Part shown: positions 59,204 through 64,000 of the stretch, piece after piece
Position numbering within the stretch: position 1 is the stretch's first letter
How the letters are laid out: every line of letters begins with the position of its first letter
From: Diaminobutyricimonas aerilata
GTDB lineage: Bacteria; Actinomycetota; Actinomycetes; Actinomycetales; Microbacteriaceae
DNA length: 64,000 bases
Direction: 5' to 3'
NCBI RefSeq assembly: GCF_002797715.1
Contig: NZ_PGFF01000001.1
Location: forward strand, 310,001 to 374,000
Translations under genes and position numbers: made by a program
Notes under the pieces: model-generated
The model's input: the letters and a program-made list of their open reading frames with translations, nothing else
The model's database searches: none
Told to the model about the DNA's origin: nothing

Positions 59204-59776
59204 AGCGAGCAGCAGGAGTTCGCGGCCGAGAACGCCCGGATCCGCGACGACCCCCGCCTGCTGCGCGACTTCGTCAACACGCTCGAGCGGCAGACCGGCG
59301 ACGAGGCGCTGACCTCACCGGAGGCGCTCGCCGACTGGTTCGCGGATCGGGGTCTCGTCCCGCGCGGAACCGCCCTCCGGCGCGGCGACCTCGACATCGC
59401 GATCGCCCTTCGCGAGGGGCTCAGGGCGCAGATGCTCGAGCACGCCGGTCACCCGTCCGACGACGACGCCGCGCAGGCGCTCGATGCCGCCGCGGCGCTC
59501 GTGCCCCTGCGGGTCGGATTCGCGGGCGGGCGGTACCGGCTCGTCGCCGTGCGCGACGAGCCCGCGCAAGCCGCCTTCGCCGCGTTGTTCGACGCGCTGC
59601 GCCGCACCCGCGAGTCCGGCGAATGGGAGCGGCTCAAGGCGTGCTCACGGGACTCGTGCCGGTGGGCGTACTTCGACTCCTCCCGCAACCGCTCCAAGCG
59701 CTGGTGCACGATGGCCGGCTGCGGCAACTACATCAAGATGCGCCGCGCCCGCGGTGGGGAGCCGGCGCTGGGCTGA
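59201..59776 (+). CDS. CGNR zinc-finger (ABATE-domain) transcriptional regulator
   Basis: 191 residues. The N-terminal ABATE ligand-binding-like domain has DFVNTLERQTGDEALTSPEA and IAIALREGLRAQMLEHAG. The C-terminal zinc finger is KACSRDSCRWAYFDSSRNRS followed by RWCTMAGCGNY, with four Cys ligands. The last residue of the name-giving CGNR motif is Tyr here. Such proteins are putative regulators of neighbouring exporters. It appears leaderless. It is divergent from the MFS/lyase operon across a 16-bp inverted repeat and convergent with the FadR-type gene (7 bp). Confidence 0.88.
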   Translation: MSEQQEFAAENARIRDDPRLLRDFVNTLERQTGDEALTSPEALADWFADRGLVPRGTALRRGDLDIAIALREGLRAQMLEHAGHPSDDDAAQALDAAAALVPLRVGFAGGRYRLVAVRDEPAQAAFAALFDALRRTRESGEWERLKACSRDSCRWAYFDSSRNRSKRWCTMAGCGNYIKMRRARGGEPALG

Positions 59777-59783
59777 ACCGCGG

Positions 59784-60470
59784 TCAGGGCTCCGGATGCG
59801 GGTGCAGCACCCCGAGCCAGTGCGCGGTCTGCGCGACATGGGCGGATGCGGCGACCGACGCGGCGGCGGGATCCTGCCGTTCGATCGCGTCGACGATGGC
59901 GCGATGACCCGCGTCGCTCGCGTGCTTCACCGGGTCGCCCTCCCCGCCGCGCAGGATGCGATACCGCCGCCCGCGCGCCCGGAACACGCTCATGAGCGAC
60001 GTGATCGTCGGGTTGCCGGCCGCGGCGCAGATGGACTGGTGGAACTCGTAGTCCAGTCGCGACACCTCGTCCGGGTCGTCGGTCGCCTCCATCCGCGCGG
60101 CCAACTCCCGCAACTGTTCGACCAGGCCCTCGGGCGCGCGCGCCGCCGCTTGTCCCGCGGCATGGCCCTCGAGTACGCGACGCACCTCGAACAACTGCAG
60201 CAGCCCTTCGAGCGGCAGCAGGTCGACGGTGATCGAGAAGCCGCGCACGATGTCGGCGGGGTCGAGGCGCGAGACGTAGGTGCCGGATCCGTGGCGCACG
60301 TCGATCGCGCCCAGGGTGTCGAGGATGCGCACGGCCTCGCGCAGCGAGCTGCGCGAGACCTTGAGCCTGCTGCACAGTTCCGCCTCGGGAGGGAAGCGCT
60401 GGCCCGGCGACAATTCGCCCGACGAGATCATCTGGCGCAGCCCGTCGAGCGCGGTGTTCATGGCCGACAT
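59784..60470 (-). CDS. GntR-family regulator, FadR (FCD) subfamily
   Basis: 228 residues. The winged helix is ALDGLRQMISSGELSPGQRF, PPEAELCSRLKVSRSSLREA, VRILDTLGAIDVRHGSGTYV; the all-helical FCD effector domain has LLQLFEVRRVLEGHAAGQAA, DYEFHQSICAAAGNPTITSL and HRAIVDAIERQDPAAASVAA, with the usual metal-binding Asp/His positions. It senses a small acid. ATG 60470 follows GGAAGGGG at 7 nt. Divergent from the class V aminotransferase/ABC genes, which it probably represses. Confidence 0.91.
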   Translation of the reverse strand: MSAMNTALDGLRQMISSGELSPGQRFPPEAELCSRLKVSRSSLREAVRILDTLGAIDVRHGSGTYVSRLDPADIVRGFSITVDLLPLEGLLQLFEVRRVLEGHAAGQAAARAPEGLVEQLRELAARMEATDDPDEVSRLDYEFHQSICAAAGNPTITSLMSVFRARGRRYRILRGGEGDPVKHASDAGHRAIVDAIERQDPAAASVAASAHVAQTAHWLGVLHPHPEP

Positions 60471-60509
60471 GCGCGCGCCCCTTCCGTCCGTGCCCACGTT
60501 ACCCAGACG

Positions 60510-60636
60510 CAAGTCATCTGAGCACTTTTCCACGATCGTCGTTGCGTCGTGGCGGAGAACCGGATCTTTACACGATTGAAACACTTCGTGGCGCAGAAAT
60601 GAATACGCTGGCCGACACGAGATGTCTGATGACTTG
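60510..60636. promoter_or_regulatory. Inverted 9-mers in the FadR-type/aminotransferase gap
   Basis: CAAGTCATC (60510-60518) and GATGACTTG (60628-60636) are exact inverted copies 110 bp apart and may be distal half-operators. The second falls just after ATG 60622, which weakly favours the later start 60658 for the aminotransferase. The middle of the gap (60560-60610) is A/T-richer and should hold the promoters. Confidence 0.35.
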
Positions 60637-61944
60637 ACCGAGAGGCCGATCCGAGCGATGACGACGGGCACGACCGCAGCACCCCGGCCCATGGTCGACG
60701 GCACGGGGCGACCGGCGATGGCGCTGTGGACTCTCGACCCCAGCACGATCCACCTGAACCACGGTTCGTTCGGAGCCGTCCCGGTCGAGACAGCCGCGTA
60801 TCAGGCCGAGCTCGGTCGCGAGATGAACGGCATCCCCGGCGACTGGTTCTCCGCCCTCCCCGGCCGCCTCGGCGCCGCCCGCGAACGCGCGGCCGAGTTC
60901 CTGCGCGTCGCGCCGGAGTCTGCTGCCTTCGTGATCAACGCGAGCGCGGGCATCTCGGTCGTGCTGCAGTCCCTCGAGCTGCGCCCGGGCGCCGAAATCC
61001 TCGTCACCGACCATTCCTACGGTGCCGTCACCATGGCGGCGCAGCGCGCCGTGCGGCGCGTGGGCGGGGTCGTGCGCGAAGTGCCCGTGCCGCTCGATGC
61101 GGCCGACGACGAGGTCGTCGACATCCTCACCAGCGCGTTCACCGACGGCACGGCCCTGCTCATCGTCGACCAGATCACCTCCGCGACCGCGCGGGTGTTC
61201 CCCATCGCCGCGATCGCCGCACGGTCTCACGAGCGCGGCGTGCCGGTGCTCGTCGACGCCGCCCACGCCCCGGCGATGCTGCCTGAACCGCTCGCCGGCA
61301 GCACGGCGGACTACTGGGTCGGCAACCTGCACAAGTGGGGGTGCACGCCGCGCGGCGCCGCCGTGCTCGTCGCCTCCGACGCGGTCGCCCAATCGCTGTA
61401 CCCCTCGATCGACTCGTGGGGGCACCCGCACCCGTACCCGACCCGCTTCGACACGCAGGGCACCGTGGACGCGACCGCCCAGCTCGCGGCGCCGCACGCC
61501 CTCGACCTCATCGAGCGCGAGTTCGGCTGGGATGCGGCGCGGTCGTACATGACGCGTCTCGTCGAGTACGCGGAGACCCTCATCGTCGACGCTCTCGAGC
61601 AGGCGTGGGACGGGCCCGCGCGCGTCGCGGCGGCGTCACCCGCCCCCGCGATGCGGCTCGTCGGTCTGCCCGACGGGCTCGTGCGCACGCCGACCGACGC
61701 GCATGAACTGCGCGACGTGCTCGCCCTCGACCTCGGCTTCCAGACCGCGATCACCTCGTGGAACGGCACCGGATACCTCCGGCTGTCCGCGCACGTGTAC
61801 AACACGGCGGACGACTACCGGGCCTTCGCCGACACGGCGGTTCCCGTGATCGCTGAGCTCGCGCACATCCGCTCGACCGAACCCGATCTCACCCTCGACG
61901 AGACCATCGCCCAGCACCGCACGGCGCGCACCGCGACCGCCTGA
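60622..61944 (+). CDS. Class V aminotransferase, isopenicillin-N-epimerase-like
   Basis: 440-residue PLP enzyme of fold type I. IHLNHGSFGAVPVETAAYQA is the family opening; FVINASAGISVVLQSLEL binds phosphate, VLVDAAHAPAMLP holds the ring-pairing Asp, and YWVGNLHKWGCTPRGAAVL the PLP Lys238. Members include epimerases, cysteine lyase/desulfurase-like enzymes and ergothioneine-type lyases, so the reaction is open. The start is uncertain: ATG 60622 gives the longest form, ATG 60658 removes 12 residues; neither has a good ribosome-binding site. It precedes ABC genes, suggesting action on an imported amino compound. Confidence 0.84.
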   Translation: MSDDLTERPIRAMTTGTTAAPRPMVDGTGRPAMALWTLDPSTIHLNHGSFGAVPVETAAYQAELGREMNGIPGDWFSALPGRLGAARERAAEFLRVAPESAAFVINASAGISVVLQSLELRPGAEILVTDHSYGAVTMAAQRAVRRVGGVVREVPVPLDAADDEVVDILTSAFTDGTALLIVDQITSATARVFPIAAIAARSHERGVPVLVDAAHAPAMLPEPLAGSTADYWVGNLHKWGCTPRGAAVLVASDAVAQSLYPSIDSWGHPHPYPTRFDTQGTVDATAQLAAPHALDLIEREFGWDAARSYMTRLVEYAETLIVDALEQAWDGPARVAAASPAPAMRLVGLPDGLVRTPTDAHELRDVLALDLGFQTAITSWNGTGYLRLSAHVYNTADDYRAFADTAVPVIAELAHIRSTEPDLTLDETIAQHRTARTATA

Positions 61945-61990
61945 GCGTCTCGTCGCCCATCCGAATCACAGAACAGGAAGAAGGAGAATC

Positions 61991-63295
61991 GTGAAACGAC
62001 TCACCACCTCGCTCGCGGCAATGGCCGCCGTGGGCGCGCTGACTCTCACCGGCTGCTCGAGCGGGGGAGGGGGAGAGGGCGGCGACGTGCAGCTGCAGAT
62101 GGTCGAGACCCTCACCAACCCGGCGCGCTCCGCCGTGCTCAAGGAACTCATCGCGGGCTTCGAGGAGGAGAACCCGGGCATCACCGTCGAGCTCGTGTCG
62201 CCCCCCACCGAGCAGGCGCTCACCACCGTGCAGCAGATGCTGCAGGCGGGCAACGGCGTCGACGTGCTCGAGGTGCAGGACAGCACGGTCGGACCGTTCA
62301 CGGCGAACAAGTGGATCTACGACATGAACGCCGACCTCGAAGGCTGGGACGGCTGGGACGCGCTGACGGAGAACGCGAAGAAGTTCGCGAACCCCGACGG
62401 ACCGACCCACATGATGCCGTACGGCTTCTACGGGCTCAGCCTCTTCTACCGCACCGACATGATCGAAGAGGCCGGCTTCGATGAGCCGCCGCACAGCTGG
62501 GAGGACCTCGTCGAGATCGCGAGCGCGGTCAACGACCCCGCCTCGAACCAGTACGGGTACGCGTTCCGCGGGGGCACCAACGGAAACTCGAACGCCGCGG
62601 CGATCATCACCGCCTACGCCGCCGACCTCATCGACCCGGAGGACGCCTTCCGCCTCGCCGACGGCAGCGGCACGGTGTTCTCGACCGACGAGGCGCAGCA
62701 GGCGATGGACGACTACCTCGAGCTGTTCAAGAACGGCTCGCCGCCCTCGTCGATCGCGTGGGGCTACCCCGAGATGGTGCAGGGCTTCAGTTCCGGCTCG
62801 ACCGCCTTCCTGCTGCAGGACCCCGAGGTGATCGCGACCATCCGCGACGACTCGACCCTCACCGAGGACCAGTGGAGCACCACTCCGCTGCTCGTCGGCC
62901 CCTCGGGCAAGGCCGCGCAGCCGATCGCGACCGCCGGCTGGGGCATCGCCGAGAGCAGCGAGCACAAGGAGGAGGCGATCAAGCTCATCAAGTACCTCGC
63001 CTCCGGTGACGCGCCGCTGACCTTCGCCAAGGGCAACTCGCTCGTGCCGATCCTCACGAGCGCCGCGGACGACCCCTTCTTCAGCGAGGGCCCCTGGGCG
63101 ACCTACGTCGAGATGAACGAGGACCCCGACACCTACCTCAACGTGGCTCAGCCCCGCGGCGTGGCCTGGTGGACCGAGTGGGGCGAGAAGGCCGACCGCG
63201 AACTGCAGCAGGTGCTGCTGGGCGAGATGACGACGCAGGACCTGCTCGCCGAGTGGGACGCGTACTGGTCCGAGAAGTACGCAAGCGAGGAATGA
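61991..63295 (+). CDS. ABC transporter substrate-binding lipoprotein (third locus)
   Basis: 434-residue SBP_bac_1 family protein. The signal ends TLTGC (Cys22), then a Gly/Glu spacer and LVSPPTEQALTTVQQMLQAG, with VDVLEVQDSTVGPFTANKWI in the ligand cleft region. GTG 61991 follows AAGGAG. It overlaps the permease start by 4 nt without the hairpin seen in the other two loci. The ligand is unknown; the upstream aminotransferase hints at an amino-sugar or amino-acid conjugate. Confidence 0.91.
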   Translation: MKRLTTSLAAMAAVGALTLTGCSSGGGGEGGDVQLQMVETLTNPARSAVLKELIAGFEEENPGITVELVSPPTEQALTTVQQMLQAGNGVDVLEVQDSTVGPFTANKWIYDMNADLEGWDGWDALTENAKKFANPDGPTHMMPYGFYGLSLFYRTDMIEEAGFDEPPHSWEDLVEIASAVNDPASNQYGYAFRGGTNGNSNAAAIITAYAADLIDPEDAFRLADGSGTVFSTDEAQQAMDDYLELFKNGSPPSSIAWGYPEMVQGFSSGSTAFLLQDPEVIATIRDDSTLTEDQWSTTPLLVGPSGKAAQPIATAGWGIAESSEHKEEAIKLIKYLASGDAPLTFAKGNSLVPILTSAADDPFFSEGPWATYVEMNEDPDTYLNVAQPRGVAWWTEWGEKADRELQQVLLGEMTTQDLLAEWDAYWSEKYASEE

Positions 63296-64000
63296 GCGTG
63301 ACCTCGGGAACCCTGGAGCGGTCGGCCGCACGGCCGGCCGCTCCGGCCCCGCCGCCGGGGCGCCGCACCCGGCGCGCGTTCACGCGGCGCCGAGCCCTCA
63401 CGATCGCGGCGTTCCTGGCCCCGGCGGCGGTGTTCGTCGCGATCTTCACCTACTACCCGCTGCTCTCCGGCGGGGTGGGTGCGTTCCGCACCTGGACGGT
63501 GTACAACATCACGAACCAGCCGTGGGTCGGGTTCGGGAACTTCGAGACGGTGCTGAACGATCCGCTGTTCTACAGCACGGTCGGCAACACCGTGCTGTGG
63601 GTCATCGGATCGCTCGTGCCGCAGTTCGTGATCGGGTTCGCGCTCGCGTTGTGGCTGCGACCGAAGTTCCGGTTCCGCGGCATCTACCAGGCGCTCGTGT
63701 TCTTCCCGTGGGCGGTCAGCGGCTTCCTCATCGGCATCCTGTTCCGCTGGATGTTCAACGGCGAGTTCGGCGTCGTCAACGACCTCCTCATGAAGACCGG
63801 CATCATCGACACACCGCTGCCGTGGCTCGCGGACCCGGCGCTCGCGATGCCGGCGATCATCCTGGCCAACGTCTGGTACGGCGTCACGTTCTTCGCGATC
63901 ATGATCCTCGCGGCGCTGCAGTCGGTTCCGGATGAGCTCTACGAGGCGGCCTCGCTCGACGGCGCGGGCCGGGTGCGCGCGTTCTGGCACGTGACCGTGC
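63292..64000 (+). CDS. Carbohydrate ABC permease, MalF type, 3'-truncated by window edge
   Basis: About 236 residues are visible. A basic Pro-rich leader precedes the first helix LTIAAFLAPAAVFVAIFTYY, then VGNTVLWVIGSLVPQFVIGF and FFPWAVSGFLIGILFRWMFN, and ILANVWYGVTFFAIMILAAL. The EAA loop starts EAASLDGAGRVRAFWHVTV at the window end. ATG 63292 overlaps the preceding stop (ATGA). A MalG-type partner and any enzymes should lie beyond base 64000. Confidence 0.93.
   Translation, partial: MSVTSGTLERSAARPAAPAPPPGRRTRRAFTRRRALTIAAFLAPAAVFVAIFTYYPLLSGGVGAFRTWTVYNITNQPWVGFGNFETVLNDPLFYSTVGNTVLWVIGSLVPQFVIGFALALWLRPKFRFRGIYQALVFFPWAVSGFLIGILFRWMFNGEFGVVNDLLMKTGIIDTPLPWLADPALAMPAIILANVWYGVTFFAIMILAALQSVPDELYEAASLDGAGRVRAFWHVTV

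Overview
The window is very G+C-rich DNA from a high-GC Gram-positive actinobacterium, most likely Microbacteriaceae. The family call is an inference. It rests on base composition, frequent GTG starts, many probable leaderless transcripts, LytR-CpsA-Psr proteins, an LAxTG (sortase E-type) sorting signal, and carbohydrate ABC importers that carry no ATPase gene of their own. Coding density is high and no gene-free stretch exceeds about 255 bases. I see no phage, insertion sequence, CRISPR array or rRNA.

Layout. 1-12.4 kb is mostly core: a truncated MFS exporter, a VanY-like D,D-carboxypeptidase lipoprotein, pgm, pheA, a diacylglycerol-kinase-family protein, serS and a HAD phosphatase. Two paralogous LytR-CpsA-Psr genes follow, with tRNA-Ser(UGA) and a cupin gene between them, then an MGT-type glycosyltransferase. 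12.4-28.2 kb is a carbohydrate island: a secreted double-esterase protein with a WxL-like C-terminus, a DUF916-like membrane partner, a LacI regulator, a sugar-phosphate operon (TIM-barrel isomerase, DhaK-DhaL kinase, RpiB-like isomerase, 3-hydroxyacyl-CoA-dehydrogenase-like enzyme), an ABC importer (binding protein, two permeases) and GH51 and GH5 glycosidases. Four copies of one palindrome centred on CAACGTTG lie at two promoters, before the esterase gene and before the importer, and so tie the two ends of the island into one probable regulon.

28.2-48 kb is mixed: an epoxide-hydrolase-like gene divergent from a WYL regulator, tRNA-Ser(GCU), a RibD/DHFR-like reductase, a DeoR regulator divergent from a DUF4406 gene, a two-component system divergent from a lipoprotein/adaptor/MacB-type ABC export operon, a YtrA-type GntR regulator with an ABC transporter, a membrane protein with a small XRE regulator and an oxidoreductase, a VOC protein, a YjbR-type protein, tRNA-Arg(ACG), small envelope proteins, a CPA1 antiporter, a CPBP-type protease and a polytopic membrane protein.

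47.7-55.6 kb is a probable alpha-galactoside locus: ROK regulator, two permeases, binding protein, GH36 alpha-galactosidase and a cell-wall-sorted DUF4832 protein. 55.6-59.8 kb holds an alanine-type aminotransferase, a DapA-family lyase coupled to an MFS exporter, and a CGNR zinc-finger regulator with a 16-bp inverted repeat at its promoter. 59.8-64 kb starts another uptake locus: FadR-type regulator, class V aminotransferase, binding protein and a permease cut by the window end.

A recurring pattern is a -10-like hexamer (usually TAnnnT, sometimes CAnnnT) placed 6-8 bases before the start codon, seen at fourteen genes. It implies widespread leaderless mRNA and helps fix starts. The most notable elements are the LacI-type regulon, the esterase whose N-terminal copy has lost its catalytic residues, the WxL-like/DUF916 surface pair, and the tetrose-phosphate-like enzyme trio embedded in the glycosidase/ABC cluster.
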